From Opitutaceae bacterium (GTDB lineage Bacteria > Verrucomicrobiota > Verrucomicrobiia > Opitutales > Opitutaceae), in contig JAUSID010000198.1 in assembly GCA_030648295.1 (NCBI GenBank), positions 1 through 54,025 of the forward strand: DNA of 54,025 nucleotides, read 5' to 3'. Position 1 is the first letter of the stretch; every line of letters starts with the position of its first letter. The notes under the pieces are model-generated. The model ran no database searches, was not told the DNA's origin, and saw only the letters and a program-made list of their open reading frames with translations. Positions 8,450-16,983 of the stretch are shown here, piece by piece. Position numbers and translations under genes: made by a program.

Positions 8450-9784
8450 ATGAACACATCGACAATCAATCGCCGGGGATTCCTGGCTGCGACCGCGGTC
8501 GCAGGCGTCGGCGCGGTTTTACCGCGCGCTCTTGGGGCGAGCGGCGCCAAGCCCGCCATCCTCGGTGGCAAACCGGTGCGCACGGAGCGCTGGCCCAAGT
8601 GGCCGGTTTATAGCGAAACCGAGGATAAACTGCTCCTCGATGTCGCGCACAGTGGCCGCTGGAACCGCTACGGCGGGAAACAGGTGAAGGCCTTCGAGAC
8701 TGCGTTCGCCGCCCGCGCCGGAGCCAGACACTGCGTCGCCACAAACAGCGGCACGAGCGCGCTGTTCACGTGCCTCGGCGCGATGGGCATCGGCCCTGGC
8801 GACGAAGTGATCCTGCCGCCCTTCACCTTCGTCGCGACCTTCAACGTCATCACGCTGCACTACGCGCTGCCCATCTACGTCGACGTTGATCCGGAAACAT
8901 CGCAGATCGACGCGAACAAAATCGAGGCCGCGATCACGCCGAACACGAAGGCGATCATTCCGGTTCAAATTGGCGGCAATGTCGCCGACCTGGATAAAAT
9001 CTGCGCGCTGTCGAAGAAACATGATATCCCGGTGATCGAGGATGCCTGCCAGTCGCATCTCGCCGAATGGCGGGGAAAAATGGTCGGCAACTGGGGACTC
9101 TCGGGCTGCTTCAGCTTCCAGCTGAGCAAAAACCTCAATTGCGGCGATGGCGGAGCGATCATCAGCAATGACGCCGACTTCGCGTACCGCTGCGAAAGTT
9201 TCCAGGACCAGAGCCGCGGCAAAGGTCCGTCGAATCTGACCGCCGGCTGTCGGGCCGGAAACCTCCGCATGACCGAATTTCAAGGCGCGATCCTCAACGC
9301 GCAGATGACGCGACTGGAGGAGCAGTCGAAACATCGCGAGGAAAACGCCGCCTATCTGACCAGCCTGTTGAAAGAGATCCCGGGCATCGTGACGCAAAAG
9401 CAGTACGCCGGATGTACGCGCCAGGCGTGGCACGTCTATGCGTTCCGCTACAAGAAGGACCAATTCAGCGGCCTGAGCCGCGAGCGATTCATGCACGCGT
9501 TGAAAATGGAGGGCATCACCGACACGGCTCCGGGCTATACAGCCTGGAACAAGGAAAAGCATGTGAGCCAGCTCGCCGCGAACCGCCATTATCAACGGCT
9601 GTATTCGAAGGAGACGCTGGCGCGCTGGCAAAAACACCGCGAATGCCCGCAAAACGACCTGCTTTGTGCGGAGAACGTTCGTTTCACGCAGACCATGCTG
9701 CTGGGGCCGCGGTCGGACATGGAGCAGATTGCCGACGCGATTAGAAAGATCCAAAGGTACGCCGGCGAAATCACCCCCACCTGA
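8450..9784 (+). CDS. Tat-exported DegT/DnrJ/EryC1-family aminotransferase homologue
   Basis: PLP-dependent fold type I protein of the sugar-aminotransferase (DegT/StrS) family, 444 residues. The ATG at 8450 opens a twin-arginine signal (INRRGFLAATAVAGVGAVLP), unusual because the family is normally cytoplasmic. The catalytic domain shows GGKPVRTERWPKWP, the cofactor-binding ATNSGTSALF, PPFTFVATFN, VIEDACQSH and the Schiff-base lysine in SFQLSKNLNCGDGG, so it looks catalytically complete. The C-terminal domain has TEFQGAIL and a TRQAWHVYAFRY strand. The GH127 gene starts 14 bases downstream, implying co-transcription. Export with bound PLP would fit Tat, which carries folded proteins. Alternative: a scavenging or sugar-modifying periplasmic enzyme; substrate not deducible. 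Confidence 0.88.
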   Translation: MNTSTINRRGFLAATAVAGVGAVLPRALGASGAKPAILGGKPVRTERWPKWPVYSETEDKLLLDVAHSGRWNRYGGKQVKAFETAFAARAGARHCVATNSGTSALFTCLGAMGIGPGDEVILPPFTFVATFNVITLHYALPIYVDVDPETSQIDANKIEAAITPNTKAIIPVQIGGNVADLDKICALSKKHDIPVIEDACQSHLAEWRGKMVGNWGLSGCFSFQLSKNLNCGDGGAIISNDADFAYRCESFQDQSRGKGPSNLTAGCRAGNLRMTEFQGAILNAQMTRLEEQSKHREENAAYLTSLLKEIPGIVTQKQYAGCTRQAWHVYAFRYKKDQFSGLSRERFMHALKMEGITDTAPGYTAWNKEKHVSQLAANRHYQRLYSKETLARWQKHRECPQNDLLCAENVRFTQTMLLGPRSDMEQIADAIRKIQRYAGEITPT

Positions 9785-9798
9785 GCCGCCGCGAACTC

Positions 9799-11718
9799 AT
9801 GGGCACAAACGGTTCGCTGTTCCTAATCGGCGTTCTTCTCGGCAGCGCCGCAACCGCGCCGGCGTCTGCCGCGCCGCCGCCGCCGGCCCTCGCGGTGAAC
9901 AACCAGGTCACCGCCGCCGTGCCGGCCAGCGTCGGCGGGATTCTCGGCGCGCGGTTGGACCTATGGCGGCGGGTTCGGCTCTGGCGCGTGGTGAACAATC
10001 CTTTCCTGCTGGATGGATTCGCCCATCCGCCCGGCAAACATCCGTGGCAGGGCGAGCACGTCGGCAAGTGGCTTCACGCGGCGACGCTCGCGGCCGAAGC
10101 GACTGGTGATGTCAAGCTGGCCGCGGCACTTCAGGAGATGGTGGTGAAACTTGTCGCGACGCAGCAGCCCAACGGCTACGTGGGCACCTACGCGCCGGCC
10201 CAGCGTTTCTACAACCAGATCGAGAAAGGCGATCGCTCGACGTGGGATATCTGGACGCACCGTTATGTGATCCACGGCCTGCTCTCCTATTCCGCGACGC
10301 ACGACGACCCGGCCGCCCTGCAGACCAGCATCAACGCCGCCGACCTGCTGGCGCGGGCGGCCGGCCCGCCGGACGGGGATATCACGCGCTTCGGCACGCG
10401 GTGGGGACTGTCCTCCGCAGTGCTGCTTGAGTCGGTCGCGATGCTGTATCAACGAACAGGTGACGCGCGCCATCTCGCCTTCGCCCGCCACCTCGCCGGC
10501 AGCATTGAGCGCAATCCGCACCTCCGCATCATCGCGGCCATGCGCGCGGGCGAAGACGTGACCGTATCGGGCGACGGCAAGGCCTACCAGCTCATGGCTG
10601 TGCTGCTCGGTTACCTGGAGCTCCACCGGTGCACCGGCGAGAAGGATTATCTGGATACAGCAGTCACGGCGTGGGAAAAAATTCAGGCCGGGCATGTGAA
10701 CATCACCGGCGGGCCATGGGGCTACCAGGTGGCACCAGGTACGAACCACGAGTGCTTCGCCGCACCCGGTTTCTTTCATCCGACGTGCTGCGTGGAAACC
10801 TGCAGCACGACCACCTGGATCCAACTCTGCCTTTCGCTGTTCGAGCTCACGGGCGGGAGCCGGTATGCCGACGCCGCCGAACGCGCGCTCTTCAACCAGC
10901 TGCTCGGCGCGCAATCGCCGAATGGAAATGACTGGGCGTATCACTCGATGCTCAACATGCCGGACCGGGGCTACGAGGACACGATTACGTGCTGTGCCTC
11001 GAGTGGCCCGCGGGCCTTGGAAGTCTTCGCCCGCCATCTCGTTTGCGCTTCGAAAGACGCAGTGATCATCAACAGCTATGTGCCCGTCGTCGTTTCGCTC
11101 GCGCGGCTGGTCGGCCAGCCGGGGACAGTGATCATCGAGGGCGGATATCCGTTTGCGGCCGAAAGCCGGCTGCGCTTCGACTTGCCAGCCCCGACCGTGC
11201 TGACCGTGGATTTTCGATTGCCCGCCGGCGCCGCCAGCCTCGAGTTGAGCGTCAACGGGAAACTCGAGCGGCCGGAACGCACCGCGCAGGGCATGTTTCG
11301 GCTGCGACGGACCTGGAATGCTGACGACCGCGTGGCGGTGCGATTCGACTTTCCGCTGCGCTCGCATTTCCAGACCGGCTCCGATGGTGTCCGCTGGATT
11401 GGGTTCTCGTGGGGGCCGCTCGCGCTGGCCCAGAGTGTGACTGCCCAGACCGATCATCCGTTACCGGTGCTTGCCTCGTATCAGGAGTCCGATGACGGCA
11501 ACCGCTGGCTCGAACCGGCCGCCGTGACGCGCAAGCCGCCGCGCGCCGTGGATAATGTGGCCGAAGCAGGCATTCTCAAGAGCGAGGCGCGTCTTGCCGC
11601 ATCGACTGTTTCAGTGCCGTCGTGGCGTCTCAAAGCGCCCCGCAGGATCATCCTGGTCCCCTACTTCCTCGCCGGTACGGAAGGCGGCGGTGTCCGCACG
11701 ATGTTTCCGACCCGATAG
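9799..11718 (+). CDS. exported GH127 (DUF1680) glycoside hydrolase, beta-L-arabinofuranosidase type
   Basis: 639-residue retaining glycosidase of the GH127/DUF1680 family; characterised members release L-arabinofuranose using a Zn-bound cysteine nucleophile. A signal peptide precedes APPPPALAVNN. The (alpha/alpha)6 part shows the hallmark HPWQGEHVGKWLHAA and QQPNGYVGTY. The Zn site is intact: E333-T-C335 in CCVETCSTTTW and the C398-C399 pair in ITCCASSGPR, corresponding to the Glu-x-Cys and Cys-Cys ligands of HypBA1. The C-terminal ~200 residues are beta-sandwich. Start chosen as the ATG at 9799, 14 bases after the upstream stop. It probably removes terminal arabinose from plant polysaccharide in the periplasm. 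Confidence 0.9.
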   Translation: MGTNGSLFLIGVLLGSAATAPASAAPPPPALAVNNQVTAAVPASVGGILGARLDLWRRVRLWRVVNNPFLLDGFAHPPGKHPWQGEHVGKWLHAATLAAEATGDVKLAAALQEMVVKLVATQQPNGYVGTYAPAQRFYNQIEKGDRSTWDIWTHRYVIHGLLSYSATHDDPAALQTSINAADLLARAAGPPDGDITRFGTRWGLSSAVLLESVAMLYQRTGDARHLAFARHLAGSIERNPHLRIIAAMRAGEDVTVSGDGKAYQLMAVLLGYLELHRCTGEKDYLDTAVTAWEKIQAGHVNITGGPWGYQVAPGTNHECFAAPGFFHPTCCVETCSTTTWIQLCLSLFELTGGSRYADAAERALFNQLLGAQSPNGNDWAYHSMLNMPDRGYEDTITCCASSGPRALEVFARHLVCASKDAVIINSYVPVVVSLARLVGQPGTVIIEGGYPFAAESRLRFDLPAPTVLTVDFRLPAGAASLELSVNGKLERPERTAQGMFRLRRTWNADDRVAVRFDFPLRSHFQTGSDGVRWIGFSWGPLALAQSVTAQTDHPLPVLASYQESDDGNRWLEPAAVTRKPPRAVDNVAEAGILKSEARLAASTVSVPSWRLKAPRRIILVPYFLAGTEGGGVRTMFPTR

Positions 11719-11792
11719 CTGATCGCCGCGGATATGGGCAGAGCGCGATCAGCGCGACGTACGGGTGCCAGTATTCAACCAAATTTCACTGG

Positions 11793-13781
11793 TCAACGAT
11801 TCGGTGCGGCTGAGCCGGCGCTGCGCACGACAGCTCGGAATTCGCTGATCACTTCGCCCGTTTTCCAAGCTCGCTTGCCCGCGACGTGATTCAGTACGAG
11901 CCGATCGGTGACGCGGCCGCGCTCCGGTTTTTCGGCCGCGAGGTATGCGGCGCGCAACGGCAGATCGGATTCGATCACCAGCACATCGTCGACGACGAGT
12001 CGTTTGACCGACGGCCAGCTCCATTGTCGTCCGGATCCCGACGCAACCTCGATTTTGTCGGCCCCGGCATTCACGCGGCGCCGACCGGTCTCATAAACCC
12101 AGTGCGGATTGTTGAGGATGCCAATCAGCCCCGTCGCAATCTCCGCGGTCGTCGCGTTCGTGAGCGCGACGAGTTTTTCCTGCATCACGAATGACCCGTC
12201 GGGCTCGGACCGGAAGACGAGTTCCGCGCGCATCGCATCGCCATGGACCACCGTCAAACGCACCTCGAACCCGTCCGATCGCTCGGTGACCTCGGCCTGC
12301 TGCAATTTGAGCGGCAGCGGTTTGCTTTGGCCGTCGAGCCGGATGGTGCCGGTGCCATTGCGCTCATGCGGCGACACCACGCGGTCGAGACGGTACGGCA
12401 CGCATTGCGCCATGATTTTCGCCCCCCAACTGACGGTATGCACGGCGTTCGAGGCGCGACGCAGGATCACCTTCGCGGAATCCCACCGTTTCACCCCGAG
12501 CCGCTGGTGCGGTGCGCTCTGGATTTCGGTCGCGAGTTGAAGCGTGATCCAGGCATTCGCCAGCGAGCGGATGACATCGTGTTGCGTGGAAGCAAAAAAG
12601 TATTCGCCGGGAAAAAAGATGGCGCCGTTCGCGGAACGCGCCTGCATTTTTTCCAACGTGTCGAGTGAACGCAGCATCGCCGCCCACGCATCCGGATCGT
12701 GCGCGAACACCGCCATCAGCGCGTGCTTCACCAGCCAGCTCGGGTTGCGAAACAACTCCCAGTCCTGTCCATTCGGATACACAAAACCGCCGTCCGGCAG
12801 TGCCATCCATTTCAAGTTCTCGTAGATGTGCGGCACGTTGAACAACAATGCCTCGGGCGGCCGCCGGCCCGTCATCACGAAGTCCGTGGTGCAGCCGAGC
12901 GAGAGGCTGAAGGTCGTCATGTAGTCGGGGTGGACAAAATTGTGATTCTCCAGGGTGAAGTCGTCGAAGATGTTCGCACCGCCGAATTGTTCACGCACGG
13001 GTCGGCCGTCGATCACGGTGTTATTCTGGGCGTCGAGCGGCCGGAGGAAGGATGACATCACCCAACGCTGGTACGCCTTCTCCCACCCGGCGCGCCGCGA
13101 ATCATCCGGCGCGAGCAGCATCGCGACGGAAAGTATCTGGCTGTTCCAGGCGTTCTCCTCCGCCTTCGTATCGGAGCGCAATTGGTGCGGTGGATCGGTG
13201 CGCGCAATCCGGTCGGCTTCGTGCGCCACCACCCGCTTTGCGCCCTCGCGCAGATCAGCGGGAAGGTCCGGCCAGGCGAACCACGCGCCGCGGCCCAGCA
13301 TCTGCGCCCAGTGGGCCGACTGCCAGGCATCGCCCCATTTCTTGCCATCGCTCGTCGGACGCGAACCGGTCACGTGCGTGGTCAGCAGATAACGCATCAT
13401 CGGCACGATTGCGTTCGCCAGCAGTCCGGCCCTGCTCCTGCCCACGATGCGATCATCGTACGGTCCGAACCGATACAGGAACGCGAAGCCTTCGATGGCG
13501 CCGGCGTTCGGCCGGATCCAGTGCTCGCTGCTGCGGCTTTCCGTGAGCAGGAGCAGCGCCGAATCCTCCTTCCACGGCTGGATGGTGCCGAGCAGGTAAT
13601 GCGCCTGCTTTTCCGTCGCGATGTAGATCCGGCTTTGCGCATCGCGAACGAACGACGGCGCACTCTCCGGCAACCGGAAGGGCATCGCCTCCGCGATTTC
13701 TGCCGCGGACGCGAGCGACGTCGTGAGCACGGCGAGGAGGACGTGCAGAACGGACGAAAGCCGCTGGATTGTATTTCTCAT
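11793..13781 (-). CDS. exported protein, probable (alpha/alpha) toroid plus beta-sandwich, function unknown
   Basis: 662 residues from ATG 13781 (MRNTIQRLSSVLHVLLAVLT, signal peptide ending ASAAE); the open frame continues 128 codons upstream but that stretch is low-quality and overlaps a repeat. Residues ~60-430 are helical with many aromatic/polar motifs (AWQSAHWAQMLGRGAWFAW, AEENAWNSQIL, TLENHNFVHPDYM, YPNGQDWELFRNPSW), the last ~220 residues beta-rich. This two-part layout is typical of polysaccharide lyases and heparinase/alginate-lyase-like proteins, and the NHNFVHPDY segment could carry catalytic His/Tyr residues. I do not recognise the exact family. It lies immediately downstream of GH29 in the same direction, so a role in glycan breakdown is inferred from context. 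Confidence 0.75.
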   Translation of the reverse strand: MRNTIQRLSSVLHVLLAVLTTSLASAAEIAEAMPFRLPESAPSFVRDAQSRIYIATEKQAHYLLGTIQPWKEDSALLLLTESRSSEHWIRPNAGAIEGFAFLYRFGPYDDRIVGRSRAGLLANAIVPMMRYLLTTHVTGSRPTSDGKKWGDAWQSAHWAQMLGRGAWFAWPDLPADLREGAKRVVAHEADRIARTDPPHQLRSDTKAEENAWNSQILSVAMLLAPDDSRRAGWEKAYQRWVMSSFLRPLDAQNNTVIDGRPVREQFGGANIFDDFTLENHNFVHPDYMTTFSLSLGCTTDFVMTGRRPPEALLFNVPHIYENLKWMALPDGGFVYPNGQDWELFRNPSWLVKHALMAVFAHDPDAWAAMLRSLDTLEKMQARSANGAIFFPGEYFFASTQHDVIRSLANAWITLQLATEIQSAPHQRLGVKRWDSAKVILRRASNAVHTVSWGAKIMAQCVPYRLDRVVSPHERNGTGTIRLDGQSKPLPLKLQQAEVTERSDGFEVRLTVVHGDAMRAELVFRSEPDGSFVMQEKLVALTNATTAEIATGLIGILNNPHWVYETGRRRVNAGADKIEVASGSGRQWSWPSVKRLVVDDVLVIESDLPLRAAYLAAEKPERGRVTDRLVLNHVAGKRAWKTGEVISEFRAVVRSAGSAAPNR

Positions 13782-13825
13782 GCTGGAGACAGATTGCAGA
13801 CGGCACGTGCCGCGCTCCTTGCTTT

Positions 13826-13895
13826 GCGCCTCCTGCGCTTCTTTGCGGCAAAAAAACCAAGGTGATGGCCGCAAAGAAACGCAAGAGGCGCAAAA
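13826..13895. repeat. imperfect inverted repeat (GCGGC/AAGAA family)
   Basis: A left arm of GCGCCTCCTGCG and TTCTTTGCGGC faces a right arm of GCCGCAAAGAA and ACGCAAGAGGCGC around a ~20-base loop. It sits between the GH29 stop and the next start, so readthrough RNA would fold into a long hairpin. Related arms occur at 25622-25690 and 27303-27383; half-sites (TTTGCGCCTTTTTGCGGC) occur at 37950-37968. Confidence 0.6.
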
Positions 13896-13932
13896 AGTCG
13901 GCCGGTCATTGGGGCGAATCAACGAATGCTGC

Positions 13933-15468
13933 TCACGGTGGAGCGCGATGTACGATCCTGAACACCCACGCGTGTTCGCCGGGCGGAGTCTCGGGTAGCG
14001 TGATCTGCAACTCGTCGTTCGTGCGCGTGAACTCGAGCGGTCCGGTTCGGCCGAGCAATTCCACGGAGCGGATATTTCCCGGAACGTTCGCCCGCCCGAG
14101 CGCGCGAATGCCGAGCGTTCGCTTCGTGTCCGACCATCCAAGTAGGATCGCGTAAACCGTGTCACCCTTGGAGGTGAACCGAATGTCGTCGGCGGTAAAA
14201 TCCTTCAGCTTCAGATCGCCGAACATTCCACCCTCCACTTTCGTCGGCCCCTCGCCAAATACGCGCCATGGCCGCGTGCCGTAAATCGCCTCGCCGTTGA
14301 GTTCGAGCCAGCGGCCGATTCCCAGTAGCCGCTCCCGTTGTTCCTCGGGAATCGTGCCATCGGCCCGCGGTGCCACGTTCAGGAGCAGGCAGCCATTCTT
14401 GCTCACGATATCCACCAGATCGTGGACGAGCCGCCGCGTCGGATAATATTCCAGGTTTTCCACATAGCCCCACGAATTGCGGGCCACACTCGTGTCCGTC
14501 ATCCAGGGCGCCGACTGAATCGAAGCCATTCGGCCGCGCTCCATGTCGAGCACCGCTGCCCCGGGTTTCAGGTCTTCCTGTTTATACGTCAAAACGACGG
14601 CCTGTTCGCGCTGCGCCGCCTGATTGTAGTAATGCGAGATCATCTCGAGCCGAAAGCGCTCGGCAATCGTGTAGAGCTTCGTGTCGAAATAGAGCAGGTC
14701 CGGATGGTAGCGGTTGATGACCTCCTTCGTCTTCGCGAGCCAGCGGTCGCAGAAGGTTTCGTCGGGCGGCGGATTCGGGTTCTTGCTGAATGCGCTGACC
14801 GGCAGGTCCGGCCCATAGAATCCAGCGTAACGAGGATCGTGAATATCCGCGTTCTTGTCCGCTGTGGCGTACCATCCCCACAGCCACGAGTGGTGCAGCG
14901 ACGCGACGAACTTGAGCCCGCGTTTGCGTATCGCCGTTTCCAATTCACCCACGACGTCGCGTTTCGGGCCCATGTCCTTCGCATCCCACGTCGTGAGCGG
15001 GCTGTCCCACATCGCAAAGCCGTCCGCGTGCTCGGCGACCGGGCCGGCGAACTTCGCGCCCGCGCGGCGAAAAAGCTCCGCCCACTCGTCCGCATTGAAC
15101 TTTTCCGCCGTAAAACGCGGGATGAAGTCCTTGTACCCGAATTGATCGAGTGGACCGAAATTCTTCCGGTGAAACGCGTACGCCCGGTGATTGGGCTGAT
15201 ACATGTGGTGCGAGTACCACTCAGTGGAAAACTGCGGCACGGAATACACGCCCCAATGGGTGTAGATGCCGAACTTGGCGTCGCGAAACCAGTCGGGGCA
15301 GCGGTACTGCTGGAGCGATTCCCAATCCGGCCGAAATGAGGGCGAGCCTTCACGCGACCGTACGTCCGATGCGCCCTCCGCAGGTGCGGGCAAAACCGCC
15401 ACTAGAATCGCGAACCCGGCGATGCGGGCGAATCGGGAAACGGCAGGAATCCGAGGAATTCGATTCAT
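13933..15468 (-). CDS. exported alpha-L-fucosidase, GH29
   Basis: Retaining exo-glycosidase releasing L-fucose. 511 residues with a signal peptide ending near PAEGAS. The barrel shows FRDAKFGIYTHWGVYSVPQ (the family's GIFIHWG equivalent), TEWYSHHMY, AKFAGPVAEHADGFAMWDSP, KFVASLHHSW and the nucleophile strand PDLLYFDTK with Asp262 (most members read WFDG). A later CLLLNVAPRADGTIPEEQ and the C-terminal beta-sandwich complete it. Its ATG overlaps the TGA of the FHA/cyclase-like gene by four bases (ATGA), so the two are translationally coupled, an odd pairing of a signalling protein with a glycosidase. Confidence 0.92.
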   Translation of the reverse strand: MNRIPRIPAVSRFARIAGFAILVAVLPAPAEGASDVRSREGSPSFRPDWESLQQYRCPDWFRDAKFGIYTHWGVYSVPQFSTEWYSHHMYQPNHRAYAFHRKNFGPLDQFGYKDFIPRFTAEKFNADEWAELFRRAGAKFAGPVAEHADGFAMWDSPLTTWDAKDMGPKRDVVGELETAIRKRGLKFVASLHHSWLWGWYATADKNADIHDPRYAGFYGPDLPVSAFSKNPNPPPDETFCDRWLAKTKEVINRYHPDLLYFDTKLYTIAERFRLEMISHYYNQAAQREQAVVLTYKQEDLKPGAAVLDMERGRMASIQSAPWMTDTSVARNSWGYVENLEYYPTRRLVHDLVDIVSKNGCLLLNVAPRADGTIPEEQRERLLGIGRWLELNGEAIYGTRPWRVFGEGPTKVEGGMFGDLKLKDFTADDIRFTSKGDTVYAILLGWSDTKRTLGIRALGRANVPGNIRSVELLGRTGPLEFTRTNDELQITLPETPPGEHAWVFRIVHRAPP

Positions 15469-16364
15469 GATTTTCCGCCGACCAGATCGCGAGGCAGTCC
15501 GTAGAAAACGAAAAAGTTGCTCATGCCGTCGACGGCGGAACGGCCGTAGGACTCGCAGCGGTCCTCGACTCCGAGCGTGGTGACCGCGGTGGGGCTGAGC
15601 ATCGCATGCGAACCAAAACCCTTGGCGATTTTTTCCATCCGGAAAACAAACGTCACGTCGCTGCCGCCGAGTTCCTCACCGTGATCGCTCTTGGAAAAAA
15701 GCGCGGAGCCGTGATGCACGACGACGCGAAAGGGCAGCGGGCTGCGCGGGCGCCACTCTTCCAACGCCCGCAACGCCGCCAGCACATCACGCGGCTTGCT
15801 GTCCTCACCGGGCCAATACGCGAAGATGGCGTCGCCCACGTAACGGTTGATATGGCCGCGATGCTGCTCGAGATGAGGCCGGGTGCCGGCCATCCACTCC
15901 TGCAGTTTTCGCAGGGCGGTTTCGCCGCCCAGTTCGCTCACCGCCGCGGTGTAGCCTTCGACGTCGATCACCAGCAGCCAGCAAGCGCGGCTTTTCGTTT
16001 GCTCGAGCACCTGCGTGGTTTGCATGCCGCCCAGTGCAGAATCGGGCAGCACCATCCGCCGTTTGCACCGGAACCGCAGCGCCAGCTCGCCGAGCCTCAC
16101 TTCGTCGCCATCGTGCAACAGCACGGGACGCGTGATCAGATGGCCGTCAACATAGGTGCCGTTGCGGCTCTGCATGTCGGTCATGATAAATCCGGACGGT
16201 CCGACGGTGACGAGCGCGTGCTGCCGTGAGAGGGTGTGGTCCTCGAGCACGAGATCGTTGCCCAACTGCCGGCCGATGGTGTTGCGCTCGCGCAACCAGA
16301 ATGTGCGGCCGTCCGGGAGTTCGAACCACGCCTGATGCGTAGGATCAGCAGAGAAGAACAACAT
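15465..16364 (-). CDS. FHA domain fused to a class III nucleotidyl-cyclase-like domain
   Basis: 299-residue cytoplasmic signalling protein. Residues ~20-100 are an FHA phosphothreonine-binding domain with the canonical GR (31-32), SRQH (46-49) and SRNGT (66-70). Residues ~125-290 are a class III cyclase domain: metal Asp134 in LVIDVEGYT and Asp178 in HINRYVGDAIFAYW are present, and the arginine of the VNxAxR motif is kept (Arg242), but the preceding Asn is Thr238 (DVTFVFR) and the purine-recognition Lys position reads Arg. It may have altered activity or none. First gene of a unit with GH29. FHA implies control by a Ser/Thr kinase not present in the window. Confidence 0.85.
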   Translation of the reverse strand: MLFFSADPTHQAWFELPDGRTFWLRERNTIGRQLGNDLVLEDHTLSRQHALVTVGPSGFIMTDMQSRNGTYVDGHLITRPVLLHDGDEVRLGELALRFRCKRRMVLPDSALGGMQTTQVLEQTKSRACWLLVIDVEGYTAAVSELGGETALRKLQEWMAGTRPHLEQHRGHINRYVGDAIFAYWPGEDSKPRDVLAALRALEEWRPRSPLPFRVVVHHGSALFSKSDHGEELGGSDVTFVFRMEKIAKGFGSHAMLSPTAVTTLGVEDRCESYGRSAVDGMSNFFVFYGLPRDLVGGKS

Positions 16365-16983
16365 GTTCGCGGGCGATCGTCGCAGGACGGCGAAAGATTA
16401 TAGGTGCGGCGCGCCGGAATCGCCGGGCGCGCGTCGTGACCGTTGACATATTCGGTGCGCCGCTCCGCCTCGATTGCGGAAAAACGCGTGATCCCGGAGG
16501 AAGGCTTTGCTCATGGCGCAGGTGACATCGCCGGGTTGGTGAGCGAGGGGGTGATTTTGTGGCGAGCCAGGCACGTTGCAACCGGGAAAACCGCCCTGTT
16601 CGCGCGGCATCTCAGTTTTTTGCACAGCGCGTGTGTGCCTGTCGTGGCACGGGCATCCCTAGTCGCCTTCGGCGCCGCCGGAGGCGGGCAAGCTTGCCCG
16701 TGTTGTGGCATGGGCGTCTCCCTCGACAGGCTCGGGACCCTGAGCCCCTCGACTCCGCTCGGGGCCTTGAGCTTGTCGAAACGGCTTGCCGAACGGGTCG
16801 CCCATGTTTGCGGCGCGGAGCGCCGTCCACGAGCGCTCTGCTGGCCAGCAAAGCGTGCCACTTTGCGCACCGTGCAAAAAAAGTGAGCTGCGCCCTCGCG
16901 CCAGGGGACGGCGTGCACGTCGTCGGATCACGATCGCGGACTTACGATTGAATGCCGGGGGCAATCTCCATTTAAGTCGTGCG
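16365..16983. other. 619-base divergent intergenic region filled with repeats
   Basis: No gene is seen. It separates the FHA/cyclase start (minus) from the oxidoreductase start (plus). From ~16640 it is built of short elements also seen elsewhere: GTGGCACGGGCATC and GTGGCATGGGCGTC, CCTTCGGCGCCGCC with AGGCGGGCAAGCTTG (16670-16703; also 44528-44599), CTCGACAGGCTCGGGACC and GCCTTGAGCTTGTCG (also 18298-18390), and an imperfect palindrome around CTGCTGGCCAGCA (16839-16851; compare the perfect one at 47312-47335). A C-tract-poor A-run at 16874-16882 precedes the gene. Confidence 0.6.
16670..16703 (+). repeat. CCTTCGGCGCCGCC / AGGCGGGCAAGCTTG element
   Basis: CGCCTTCGGCGCCGCCGGAGG followed within a few bases by GGGCAAGCTTGCCCG; both halves are self-complementary. 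Near-identical blocks are at 44528-44558 and 44561-44599, and a diverged one forms the centre of 39497-39535. Confidence 0.6.

Noticed and set aside
8519-9754. 411-codon minus-strand open frame
   Set aside because: Antisense to the DegT-type gene with its complete PLP motifs.
9961-11457. 498-codon minus-strand open frame
   Set aside because: Antisense to the GH127 gene with intact Zn-site motifs.
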